From: Proteobacteria bacterium UBA6920
Lineage (GTDB): Bacteria > Pseudomonadota > Gammaproteobacteria > SG8-11
DNA length: 40,877 nucleotides
Direction: 5' to 3'
Assembly (NCBI GenBank): GCA_002448875.1
Contig: DKAS01000047.1
Span: forward strand, 1 to 40,877
In this document: one piece after another, positions 34,301 to 40,877 of the stretch
Position numbering within the stretch: the first letter of the stretch is position 1
Layout: the number at the start of each line of letters is the position of its first letter
Program-made: the position numbers and the translations under genes
The notes under the pieces: model-generated
What the model was told of the DNA's origin: nothing
What the model saw: the letters and a program-made list of their open reading frames with translations, nothing else
Database searches by the model: none

Positions 34301-34554
34301 CGGAGCAGATTCTGCAGCTGGATGTCATAGACAGCGGGATCGGCATCTCCAGCGAAAATATCAAGCAGCTGTTCGCGCCCTTTTCCCGCCTGGATGCCGA
34401 AGTCAAAGGCATACCCGGAACCGGTCTGGGTCTGGTGCTGTCACGCGATCTGGTGCAAAAAATGGACGGCTCCCTCGGGGTCGAATCCCAGGAAGGGGTG
34501 GGGACTACATTTTACCTGCGCTTGCGCCGCCAGGCGCTGGACAGCGAGCAGTGA
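31354..34554 (+). CDS. Hybrid sensor histidine kinase: HPt-REC-REC-PAS-PAS-GAF-HisKA-HATPase
   Basis: A 1066-residue, apparently soluble signalling protein with unusual domain order. The HPt domain is at ~1-110 (KAHSLAGSAGTFG, phospho-acceptor H54). REC1 is at ~130-250 (DDD at 136-138, phospho-acceptor D180, FLAKPVD). REC2 is at ~252-370 (D302 in LLLLDVFMPG, ISKPVLP). PAS1 is at ~395-505 and PAS2 at ~515-635. A GAF-like region spans ~655-800. The HisKA motif SHELRTPLN has H844, and the HATPase has NLLSNAIKYNKPGG, DSGIGIS and GTGLGLVLS. All phosphorelay residues look intact. There are no membrane segments. Hybrid kinases usually carry REC and HPt after the kinase core; here they precede it. 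No response regulator with an output domain is adjacent. Confidence 0.93.
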   Translation: MTEKSLRASDKIALLQEQFRLLIPSRIEELKTLWSDLLASDSHEKLVEMQRKAHSLAGSAGTFGAPLVSSQARGLDTALRAVLAENRSFSRIEQEYILGCLQKLHEIGLVEASSQAATDERVVAEQLSNRLIYVVDDDPVVVMGLVSVLETKGFAVTTMETAEEFRDAYAQRKPAVVIIDLQLATGAGALLDLLHHDALRPPVVCLSAQLDMVARLLAVRTGVKRFLAKPVDETQLLRAVYSVLNHVIDQPYRVLIVDDDVELAAYYRALLTEAGIQVRTVADPYQVLALMKEFKPELLLLDVFMPGSTGLELAAVLRQDDENAGLPIIFLSSEEKIDKQMAALNLGGDDFISKPVLPAHLLQAVTARLKRSRRINELNLELARAFKQTSTLREAMERHDLVSVTDVDGTITYANDNFCRVSGYQREELVGKSHRIVNSGHHSREFFREMWDTISHGRVWRGTLCNRTKSGEYYWVESTIVPFFDANGLPYQYVSIRTDITPLKKVEAELRESRQRLSLSQTFAHMGTWDLDTGSYQLHLADTAAPLFGLRREAQRLPFRDFLQHVHPQDVTRLLAAIDASKLGGGEYRVEYRYYWPDSSEHWLEGRGDVSADPVGGVHLLGMVQDISERKVMERDIEQQRQLLALLRNGMSMFMAAEEFAGVVQYLLRGLMEITGSSLGLMGEVSDAGAGAAELHIHALLQVQAAGESPRSLPLPVGDEIRQRLQPVYRPVLQYRQVLIGNALAVGVLRDDGGQDEEIGNFLTVPVFYAERFVGLFSLMNREGGFGDEVIELLQPFTASYGVLIQAQRAQEREQLIRQELVVARDAAERANRLKSQFLHGVSHELRTPLNAILGFGQLLLGDTAAGLSADQQENIAEILSAGQHLLHLIDDILDLARIEAGKIGLRMSIVELQPVIKTVLVLMGPLAAARQVALQCASEEFAGHYVWADAVRLKQILINLLSNAIKYNKPGGVVELHCRPMSEQILQLDVIDSGIGISSENIKQLFAPFSRLDAEVKGIPGTGLGLVLSRDLVQKMDGSLGVESQEGVGTTFYLRLRRQALDSEQ

Positions 34555-34601
34555 CCCAGCTGAAGTGTAATTGCGGCGGATTCAGTGTTGCCAGTGGCGG
34601 T

Positions 34602-34784
34602 TTATCTGCCGCGCAGCGAAATCTGCCAGCCTGTAATGTCGTCCTGCACGCACTCAAAGTAATCGAGTTCTCCCCAGGAAATATCAATGCTGTCGATTTC
34701 ATCGTTTTCTTTTATACCAGCTTTCTTGCACAGTTCCAGGAACTGTAACCAGGTTAGTTTTTTCGCTGTTGCGGGATTGTTCAT
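34602..34784 (-). CDS. Small hypothetical protein
   Basis: A 60-residue acidic protein with no recognised family, rich in charged residues and with a helix-like LTWLQFLELCKKAGI. ATG 34784 has GAGGT 11 bases upstream, followed by an A/T spacer, which is a plausible ribosome site. It is convergent with the kinase gene, 47 bases away, and lies downstream of the MFS gene on the same strand. Composition looks like a real protein rather than a shadow frame. Function is unknown. Confidence 0.55.
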   Translation of the reverse strand: MNNPATAKKLTWLQFLELCKKAGIKENDEIDSIDISWGELDYFECVQDDITGWQISLRGR

Positions 34785-34903
34785 AGAATTTTTTTACCTC
34801 CGACACCGCCAACCATGAAGTTCCATGGCTTGACCCACTAACCTTCGATTATGGCACTAAAATTGTCCGGATAAAACAAAGCAAAAGACTCTGTAATCAG
34901 GGA

Positions 34904-36127
34904 TCAGCGATTGCCCTGGGCCATGCGATAGGCTTCGGGGTGGCTGCGCAGGCGCAGCATGCTCCACACGCCGACAGCCGGTCCCAGTGCCAGGATCCAC
35001 AGAACATGCTGCCAGCCGAACAGGCTGGCGAGGATAGGCAGCAGGCCGATGGGTACGGTGGTCAGTAGCAGGCCCAGACAAATTTGCAATGTCAACGCGG
35101 TGCCGACATAGTTCGGATCAGCCAGTTCGCTGGCGGCGGCGCTGAACTGAGCGCTGTCGGCGACGATGCTGCTGCCCCACAGCAGGCAGGTCAGGGTCAG
35201 CAACAACGGCGATGAATACAGAAATCCCACCAGCAGCGCGCAGCTGCCCGACAGGCCCATGCTCCAGGACGTGGTAGCGGTGCGGCCGAGGCGATCGGCG
35301 AAAATTCCGGCCAGCACGCAGCCCAGGGCGCCGGAGGCGATGCTGAAGAATCCCGCCCAGCGGGCAGCCACCAGCGGCCAGCCGGCGGCCTGATAGCTGT
35401 AGACCAGCAGGAGGGGTATCCAGGTCCACATGGCGTAAAGTTCCCAGATATGGCCCAGGTAGCCCAGGTTGACCAGCCGTGTGGGTGTATGGCGCCAGAG
35501 GCGGATAATGTAGTGCCAGGCAAAGCGCGCCCTGGTGTTATTGTACGGGCCGGTGCGGAATAGCAGCAGGATCAACAGCGCCGCCAGGTAAGCCATGATG
35601 GAACTCAGATGCAGTACTGTTCGCCACGGTGGCATGCCGCGTTCACCCAGCGGTGATAAGGCGTTGAACAGGTGTGGCAGCGCTGATCCGGCACTGAGTG
35701 CGGCCAGCAGAATGCCGACACTGAGACCGAGTTTTTCTTTGTGCCAGGTAGTGACCAGTTTTATCGCCGGTGGATATACGCCCGCCAGAGCCACGCCGGT
35801 CAGCAGGCGCAGGCAGATGGTCGCCAGCGGCCCGGTGTTGAGAATTTCTATCAACTGATTGGCCAGGGCGCCCGCGGCGCAGGCGATGGCGAAGAGAATA
35901 CGGGAAGAAAACCGGTCCGGAATGTTAAACAGAGCGCTGAGCAGGGCGCCGACGACAAAGCCCAGTTGCACGCTGATACTCAGCCAGGCTTGCACGCCAG
36001 GTGACAGTTGCCACGTCACTTTGAGCTGCGGAATGACCGCGCTGGCGGAAAACCACAGGCTCATCGCCAGCAACAGGGCGACGCTGAGAATGAACAGCTG
36101 CGTCCACCGGTTGTAGATGGCCTGCAC
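34904..36127 (-). CDS. MFS transporter
   Basis: A 407-residue major facilitator with about 12 hydrophobic segments. The first segment is LFILSVALLLAMSLWFSASAVIP. The loop 2-3 region is FNIPDRFSSRILFA, in place of the usual G-x3-D-R signature; in the second half GIFADRLGRTATT carries the D-R-x-G-R form. Substrate is unknown; a small organic anion or drug is typical. The GTG start at 36127 has AAGGA nine bases upstream, lying within the end of the GGDEF/EAL gene, and follows that stop by three bases. The two genes are therefore probably co-transcribed and translationally coupled. Confidence 0.85.
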   Translation of the reverse strand: MQAIYNRWTQLFILSVALLLAMSLWFSASAVIPQLKVTWQLSPGVQAWLSISVQLGFVVGALLSALFNIPDRFSSRILFAIACAAGALANQLIEILNTGPLATICLRLLTGVALAGVYPPAIKLVTTWHKEKLGLSVGILLAALSAGSALPHLFNALSPLGERGMPPWRTVLHLSSIMAYLAALLILLLFRTGPYNNTRARFAWHYIIRLWRHTPTRLVNLGYLGHIWELYAMWTWIPLLLVYSYQAAGWPLVAARWAGFFSIASGALGCVLAGIFADRLGRTATTSWSMGLSGSCALLVGFLYSSPLLLTLTCLLWGSSIVADSAQFSAAASELADPNYVGTALTLQICLGLLLTTVPIGLLPILASLFGWQHVLWILALGPAVGVWSMLRLRSHPEAYRMAQGNR

Positions 36128-36130
36128 GGG

Positions 36131-38869
36131 TCAGGTTCCTTTGCTGTCGTCGGTCGGTGCGGTGAGAAAAGGTTGCGGCCGTCCTACGCCCCAGCCCTGA
36201 ATATAGTCCACGCCGATATCGCGCAGGCGCTTGACGATTTCCTCGTTCTGGGCGAATTCGGCGATGGTTTTGATGCCCATGGCGTGGCCTATCTTGTTTA
36301 TCGCTTCCACCATGGAATAATCGACCCGGTCACGGTCGATTTCGCGGACGAACTTGCCGTCGATTTTCAGGTAGTCGACTTTCAGGTATTTCAGGTAGGC
36401 AAATGAGCTGAGACCGCTGCCGAAATCATCCAGGGCGAAGCGGAAACCCAAGCCGTGCAATGTGGCCATCAACTGACTGGCATGGCTGAGATCGGTAATG
36501 GCGGCGGTTTCCGTTATTTCGAAGCAGATCCGCTCCGGTGGTATGCTGTGACGTTCGCTGGCTTCGATGATAAATGACAGTATGGATTTGTCAGTGAGCG
36601 ATTGTCCTGACAGGTTAAGGCTGTAGTGATCGTCACCGGCACCGATGTCGTCGCGGGTGCTAACCAGGCGTAGAGTGTTATCTATCACCCACTTGTCCAG
36701 GTCCGGCATCAGATGAAACCGTTCCGCGGTGGGGATGAAGGCATCCGGAGAGATGATTTCACCGGCGCGATTGCGCATGCGCAGCAGCACTTCATAGCGC
36801 GGGTGATCCAGATGCAGGTGCAGCGGGCGAATTTCCTGGCGCCACAGTTCGAAGCGGTTTTCGTGCAAGGTGTCCTGTATTTCCAGCAGCCAGTTGGTGC
36901 GTTGCCTGTTCTTGCTCTGCGGTAGGCTGCTGGAGGAGAAAATCTGCACTCGGTTGCGGCCCTCGTCCTTGGCGGCATAGCAGGCGGCATCGACCGTGCT
37001 CAGGAGTTTTTCCAGAGGTATGTCCCCGGTGATGTCGGTGACGCCGATGCTGGCGCCGATATCGAACGCCTTGTTCTGCCAGGCAAAGCGAAATTCCTGT
37101 ACCGCCTGTCGTACCTCCTCCGCTACCGACTGTCCCTTATGCAGTGGGCAGTTTTCCAGCAGTAAGCCGAATTCATCGCCGCCCAGGCGGGCAAAGGTGT
37201 CGCTGGTGCGAAATTTTTCATGCAGCATGGTGGTAAGTTGGCGCAACAGCTCATCACCGGCAACATGGCCGCAGGTGTCGTTTACCACCTTGAACCGGTC
37301 AAGATCGATGTAGCACAGTACATGAGTAATGTTGTTTTCGCGCGCGGTTTCGATCGCCGCCGCCACTCTTTTTTCGAATTCGCTGCGATTGACCAGGCCG
37401 GTCAGGGTGTCGTGGCTGGCAAGATAGGACATCTCGCGAATAAATTCACGGGCGGAACCGACATCGCGAATAACGATGACTGCGCCGCTGATCTCGCCGT
37501 GCGCATGGAGAATCGGCGCGGCAGAAATTTCCACCGGTATTTCGCGTTCGTCGGCGGTGCGCAGCACCTGGTCGCCGGTTGAAATGTATTTCTGTCCCTG
37601 CAGGCAGCCGCTGACGATGTTGGTTACCGCCTGGTGGTCGTGTTCATCGACGATGCTGAGAACAGCGTCGGCGGGCCGGCCGATGATGCTGGTGGGCTCA
37701 TGGGAGAACAGCTTTTCAGCGACCGGATTCATCCCGGTGCAGATGCCCTCGTGGTCGGTGGTGATGACCGCGTCACCGATGGAGTTGAGGGTGATTTCCG
37801 CGCGTTCTTTTTCCTCTCGCAGGTCCCGTTCCGCCTGTTTGCGCAGGGTGATGTCGCGGGCGAATACCTGGTAGACGGTTCGGCCGGCGATGGTCAGGGT
37901 GGTGATGTTCAATTCCACCGCCACCGTGCTGCTGTCGCTACGGCGCAGCCGGGTTTCGAAATACAGGTCCTGGCCGTCCAGACTGGCGGCAATGCGTTCC
38001 TGCCAGTGGGGCCGGTCGTTGCCGTCGGCGGTGCAATCGTGAAAATTGATATTGATCAGGCGGTCGCCGTGCATTTGCAGCAGGTGTTCGGCGGTGCGAT
38101 TGGCTTCAACGATGCGCAATTCGCCATCCAGCAGGAAAATGGCCGCCGGCGCATTTTCGATCAGGCGCTGAAAGCGGTATTCGGTCTGAATGCGTTGTTT
38201 CTGCAGGCGCTGGGTATGTACCGCCAGCGCCGCAAGGCGCGCCAGGCCTTCCATCAGCTGTTCGTCACGCTTGTCGAAATTCAGCTGTTTGTGTTTGGAC
38301 ATGGTCAGCAGCACGCCGATGACTTTGCCATCCACCAGCAGCGGTGCCGCGATACCGGAACGGGCGTCGAAAATCTGGCGAATGCGCTGGCTGACTCTGG
38401 GATCGTTGACCACATCGTGGATCGCCACCGTATGGCCGGCGTGAAACGCCAGGGTCGACAGGGCCTGCTCGCTTACCGGCAACTGAAAGTAGCCTTCCGG
38501 TTTGTAGGGCCCGTAGTCGGTGGCGACGCCCACCAGCATGTTGCGCTGCGCGTCATGCAGTTCGATGACCGAGGTATCGCCGCCGATGGCATCCATGCAT
38601 ATTTTAATCACTGAGGTGAAGGCTTCCTCCAGGGTGGAGGTGCCGTAGCCGCTGGCCAGGATCTGATTGCTTACTTCCAGCAATTTCCCGCGAATGTTAT
38701 AGTCTTCGAGCAGGCGATGGTACTTGTCAGGAGTAATGTTGTCGCGAACGGCGCCGCCGGCAATTTGATGATTTCCGGTGCGCGCTGCGGGCGGGAAGCT
38801 CGGCGCGGTATTCGGGTCACGGATGAATCGGCGATACCTGTGTAGAAGCTTGCTAAGTTTATCCAGCAT
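36131..38869 (-). CDS. GAF-PAS-PAS-GGDEF-EAL cyclic-di-GMP signalling protein
   Basis: A 912-residue cytoplasmic protein. The GAF domain is at ~70-215 (LEEAFTSVIKICMDAIGGDTSVIEL). PAS1 is at ~225-345 (FQRLIENAPAAIFLLDGELRIVEANRTAEHLL) and PAS2 at ~355-470 (AEITLNSIGDAVITTDHEGICTGMNPVAEKLF). The GGDEF domain has an intact GGDEF at 563-567 and an RxxD inhibitory site at 554-557. The EAL domain opens with EVL in place of EAL, then NLSGQSL, CFEITETAA and DDFGSGLSSFAYLKYLKVDYLKIDG. The last catalytic loop reads AEFAQNEE rather than the usual AEGVE-type, so phosphodiesterase activity is less certain than cyclase activity. ATG 38869 is preferred to the TTG at 38887. It may link environmental signals to exopolysaccharide output through cyclic-di-GMP (inference). 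Confidence 0.92.
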   Translation of the reverse strand: MLDKLSKLLHRYRRFIRDPNTAPSFPPAARTGNHQIAGGAVRDNITPDKYHRLLEDYNIRGKLLEVSNQILASGYGTSTLEEAFTSVIKICMDAIGGDTSVIELHDAQRNMLVGVATDYGPYKPEGYFQLPVSEQALSTLAFHAGHTVAIHDVVNDPRVSQRIRQIFDARSGIAAPLLVDGKVIGVLLTMSKHKQLNFDKRDEQLMEGLARLAALAVHTQRLQKQRIQTEYRFQRLIENAPAAIFLLDGELRIVEANRTAEHLLQMHGDRLININFHDCTADGNDRPHWQERIAASLDGQDLYFETRLRRSDSSTVAVELNITTLTIAGRTVYQVFARDITLRKQAERDLREEKERAEITLNSIGDAVITTDHEGICTGMNPVAEKLFSHEPTSIIGRPADAVLSIVDEHDHQAVTNIVSGCLQGQKYISTGDQVLRTADEREIPVEISAAPILHAHGEISGAVIVIRDVGSAREFIREMSYLASHDTLTGLVNRSEFEKRVAAAIETARENNITHVLCYIDLDRFKVVNDTCGHVAGDELLRQLTTMLHEKFRTSDTFARLGGDEFGLLLENCPLHKGQSVAEEVRQAVQEFRFAWQNKAFDIGASIGVTDITGDIPLEKLLSTVDAACYAAKDEGRNRVQIFSSSSLPQSKNRQRTNWLLEIQDTLHENRFELWRQEIRPLHLHLDHPRYEVLLRMRNRAGEIISPDAFIPTAERFHLMPDLDKWVIDNTLRLVSTRDDIGAGDDHYSLNLSGQSLTDKSILSFIIEASERHSIPPERICFEITETAAITDLSHASQLMATLHGLGFRFALDDFGSGLSSFAYLKYLKVDYLKIDGKFVREIDRDRVDYSMVEAINKIGHAMGIKTIAEFAQNEEIVKRLRDIGVDYIQGWGVGRPQPFLTAPTDDSKGT

Positions 38870-39092
38870 GGCACTCCGTCGGCACAAGCCGATGACCGCG
38901 GACGGTAGTTTGCTGCGGTGCGGTATCTCATTCGATACCGGGGTTATCGGCCAAATACCGGAAAAATATAGAGTCGACTGCCCTGCGAATCCGGGGCAGC
39001 AGGTGCGTTCACCTCTAGTTTGGTTTTTTGTAATAAGGTAGTAATTAATCTTTATTTATCCCCGGCAGGGCCGGACAAGAGGAGGAAAAATT

Positions 39093-39581
39093 ATGGCGCG
39101 TGCGCGGATGGGATGGGTGCTGGCGCTTCTGTTATGGCCGTTGGGGGCGATGGCACAGGCCACGGTGGTGCTCGATAATGGCGCCCTGAAGGTATACAAG
39201 GTCAAGGGCGACTTTGCCGAAACCTTCGAGTTTCTGCAGGCCGCCATTGGTGATCAGGGCATTAAAATCAATAACATATCCTATATCGGTAAGATGTTGC
39301 AGCGTACCGCCGAGGCGGTGGGCACTGGCAAGGAGGTCTACGCCAACGCCAACGCCCTGGAGTTCTGCAGCGCCGTGATTTCCCGGGAGATGATGGAAGC
39401 GGATCCCAATAACATCGTATTGTGTCCGTATATTATTTATATTTATGAGCTGGCGGCCGCACCGGGCGAGCTGTACGTGGCCTATCGCAAGCCGGAAATC
39501 ACCGGTAACGAGGCGACCCGTAAAGCGCTGGCGAAGGTAACGGCGCTGCTGGAGAGCATCATCGGCAGCGTATTGAATTGA
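39093..39581 (+). CDS. DUF302-domain secreted protein
   Basis: A 162-residue protein with a Sec signal peptide, likely cleaved at AMA-QA (after residue 21). The rest resembles the DUF302 fold: DFAETFEFLQAAIGDQGIKINNISYIGKMLQRT, FCSAVISREMMEADPNNIVLCPYIIYIYEL and a C-terminal helix. It has two cysteines that could pair in the periplasm. GAGGAGG lies eight bases before ATG 39093, a very strong ribosome site. Function of the domain is not established. The following gene starts in its stop codon, so the two are probably made together. Confidence 0.8.
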   Translation: MARARMGWVLALLLWPLGAMAQATVVLDNGALKVYKVKGDFAETFEFLQAAIGDQGIKINNISYIGKMLQRTAEAVGTGKEVYANANALEFCSAVISREMMEADPNNIVLCPYIIYIYELAAAPGELYVAYRKPEITGNEATRKALAKVTALLESIIGSVLN

Positions 39582-40282
39582 CTGCCACCGCCACGGGTGC
39601 CGCGGTGCATCCGGTGATCCGCGTGCTGGGTCTGGTACTGTTCGGCTTGTCGCTCAGTGTCGGTGGCCTGTCCGCGCTGCCGTCCGCCGGCTTGCTGTTG
39701 CTGGCGCTGTATTTCGGCTCCCGCTGGCGCTGCCTGCTATCCGCCGGCGCGTTGTTGCGGCGCCTGCGTTTCCTCTTTCTGTCCCTGGCGCTGGTCTATT
39801 TCTGGTTGACGCCGGGCGAGCCTCTGTGGCCAAGGTTAGGCGTCTGGTCGCCCACCGCGGCCGGCGCGGAGGAAGCCCTGGCGCGCATCCTGATCCTGGT
39901 AAGCATCGTTCTGGCGGTGCACCTGCTGCAGCGCACCACCAGCAAGGAGCAGATGATAGGCACGATTCTGTGGCTGGCGGCGCCGTTGCAGCGTCTGGGA
40001 GTGGCGTCGACGCGCCTGGCGGTACGGGTCACCCTGGTGCTGCACCTGATGGAATCCGTGCTGGCGGCCCGGCCGGACGATACCACCGTTGTCGCCTCGT
40101 CAACCCTGGATGGCGTGGCGCAGCGCATCGCCCGGCGCTATCGCCTGGCGCTGCTCGAGGCCGACCGGCTCTCGCCGCCGGTGCTGACCGTCGCGGACAT
40201 CGGCGCGCCGCCCTGGTGGCAGTGGTCTTACCTTTTACTGCCGCCGGTGTTATTGCTTTGGTTGCCGGGACTGTGGCGCTGA
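39578..40282 (+). CDS. CbiQ/EcfT-like integral membrane protein
   Basis: A 234-residue protein with about five hydrophobic segments and a long cytoplasmic helical section (TRLAVRVTLVLHLMESVLAAR ... IARRYRLALLEAD), as in CbiQ/EcfT transmembrane components of energy-coupling-factor transporters. The C-terminal hydrophobic segment ends at the stop. The paired Ala-Arg-Gly signatures of EcfT are not clearly present, so the call is tentative. The TTG start at 39578 overlaps the DUF302 stop (TTGA), implying coupling; a GTG start nine codons later is also possible. No EcfA ATPase is visible in the window. Confidence 0.55.
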   Translation: MTATATGAAVHPVIRVLGLVLFGLSLSVGGLSALPSAGLLLLALYFGSRWRCLLSAGALLRRLRFLFLSLALVYFWLTPGEPLWPRLGVWSPTAAGAEEALARILILVSIVLAVHLLQRTTSKEQMIGTILWLAAPLQRLGVASTRLAVRVTLVLHLMESVLAARPDDTTVVASSTLDGVAQRIARRYRLALLEADRLSPPVLTVADIGAPPWWQWSYLLLPPVLLLWLPGLWR

Positions 40283-40327
40283 TGCGCGGGGCCTGGAATG
40301 GGGACCACATAAACGGATAAGTCTTGC

Positions 40328-40877
40328 ATGCGCATCGCTTTGGGGTTGGAGTACGACGGCCGGCAGTATTGCGGCTGGCAATTTCAGGATCACTGTCCAT
40401 CGATTCAAGCAGCGGTGGAACAGGCGCTGAGCCGGGTGGCCGATCAGCCGGTGCGGGTGCATGCGGCAGGCCGCACTGATACCGGCGTGCATGCGCTTGG
40501 GCAGGTGCTGCATTTCGACTGTGCAGCGCAGCGTACGCAACGTGCCTGGGTCTACGGCGCCAATAGCAATCTTCCCAAAGACATCGTGGTGACCTGGGCG
40601 CAGGAAATGGCGCCGGACTTTCATGCCCGCTTCAGCGCCCAGGCGCGCCGCTACCGCTATGTGATCTGTAACCGGCCGGTGCGGCCCAGTGTCCTGGCCT
40701 GGCGGGTGGCCTGGGAATACCGCCCGCTGGACGTGGAGCGCATGCGTCAGGGGGCGGTCCAGCTGGTGGGGGAGCATGATTTTTCGTCGTTTCGCGCCGT
40801 GGCCTGCCAGGCGCACAGTCCGGTGCGGCAGGTCCAGGAGTTGAGCCTGACCCGCAAGGACGATCTGATTTTACTGG
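40328..40877 (+). CDS. truA: tRNA pseudouridine(38-40) synthase TruA (3' end outside window)
   Basis: The frame opens at ATG 40328 and stays open to the window edge (~183 codons), so the gene is cut only by the window. It begins MRIALGLEYDGRQYCGWQFQ and contains AAGRTDTGVHALGQVLHF with the catalytic Asp. It then has HARFSAQARRYRYVICNRPVRPSVL and LVGEHDFSSFRAVACQA, all typical of TruA. The enzyme isomerises uridines 38-40 in the anticodon arm of many tRNAs. It starts 45 bases after the CbiQ-like gene on the same strand. Confidence 0.95.
   Translation, partial: MRIALGLEYDGRQYCGWQFQDHCPSIQAAVEQALSRVADQPVRVHAAGRTDTGVHALGQVLHFDCAAQRTQRAWVYGANSNLPKDIVVTWAQEMAPDFHARFSAQARRYRYVICNRPVRPSVLAWRVAWEYRPLDVERMRQGAVQLVGEHDFSSFRAVACQAHSPVRQVQELSLTRKDDLILL

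Noticed and set aside
37634..38614. 326-codon plus-strand open frame inside the GGDEF/EAL gene
   Set aside because: It is exactly antisense to well-conserved GAF and PAS coding sequence, has no family motif or ribosome site, and reflects GC-biased codon use.

Overview
The window looks like a chromosomal segment of a gammaproteobacterium of moderate GC content. The best clues are the mltF/tadA pair, a truA start at the right edge, OmpA-type and several other lipoproteins, and a Wza/Wzc-type capsule export system. The genus cannot be read from the sequence. No tRNA, rRNA, CRISPR array, insertion sequence or phage gene was seen.

Layout. About 0-28 kb is an extracellular/capsular polysaccharide locus in several opposing blocks. 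Block A (384-9877, minus strand) holds two sulfotransferases, three GT4 glycosyltransferases (one frameshifted in a run of ten A), a Wzy/O-antigen-ligase-type membrane protein, a Wzx-type flippase and a NodB-type deacetylase. Block B (10037-13573, plus) holds a VanZ-like protein, a FemAB/GNAT-like transferase, a CBS-domain protein and an SLC13/DASS anion symporter. An OmpA-like lipoprotein (minus), a MaoC-type hydratase (plus) and the Wzc-type tyrosine kinase (plus) follow. Block C (18746-22028, minus) holds the Wza-type export lipoprotein, a methyltransferase and an ATP-grasp ligase. Block D (22740-27727, plus) holds a GNAT-like acyltransferase, a PglC/WcaJ-type initiating sugar-phosphate transferase, a DegT-type aminotransferase and a FlaA1/CapD/WbpM-type 4,6-dehydratase.

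How the genes could work together (inference). The dehydratase and aminotransferase would make a UDP-4-amino-4,6-dideoxy-HexNAc. The GNAT and/or ATP-grasp protein could acylate it, and the PglC-like enzyme would load it on undecaprenyl phosphate. The GT4 enzymes would extend it, Wzx would flip it, the Wzy-like protein would polymerise it, and Wzc/Wza would control length and export it. The sulfotransferases, deacetylase and methyltransferase would decorate it. Two sulfotransferases plus a candidate sulfate/dicarboxylate symporter suggest a sulfated polymer.

About 28-41 kb is mixed: an orphan vWA-domain lipoprotein, tadA, mltF, a 1066-residue hybrid sensor kinase with HPt and two receiver domains ahead of its kinase core, a small orphan protein, an MFS transporter, a GAF-PAS-PAS-GGDEF-EAL cyclic-di-GMP protein, a DUF302 protein, a CbiQ-like membrane protein and the 5' part of truA. 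The left edge carries the 3' end of a DUF4832-like gene.

Most start codons were chosen by ribosome-binding-site position and domain onset. Family assignments come from motif reading, not from a database search.
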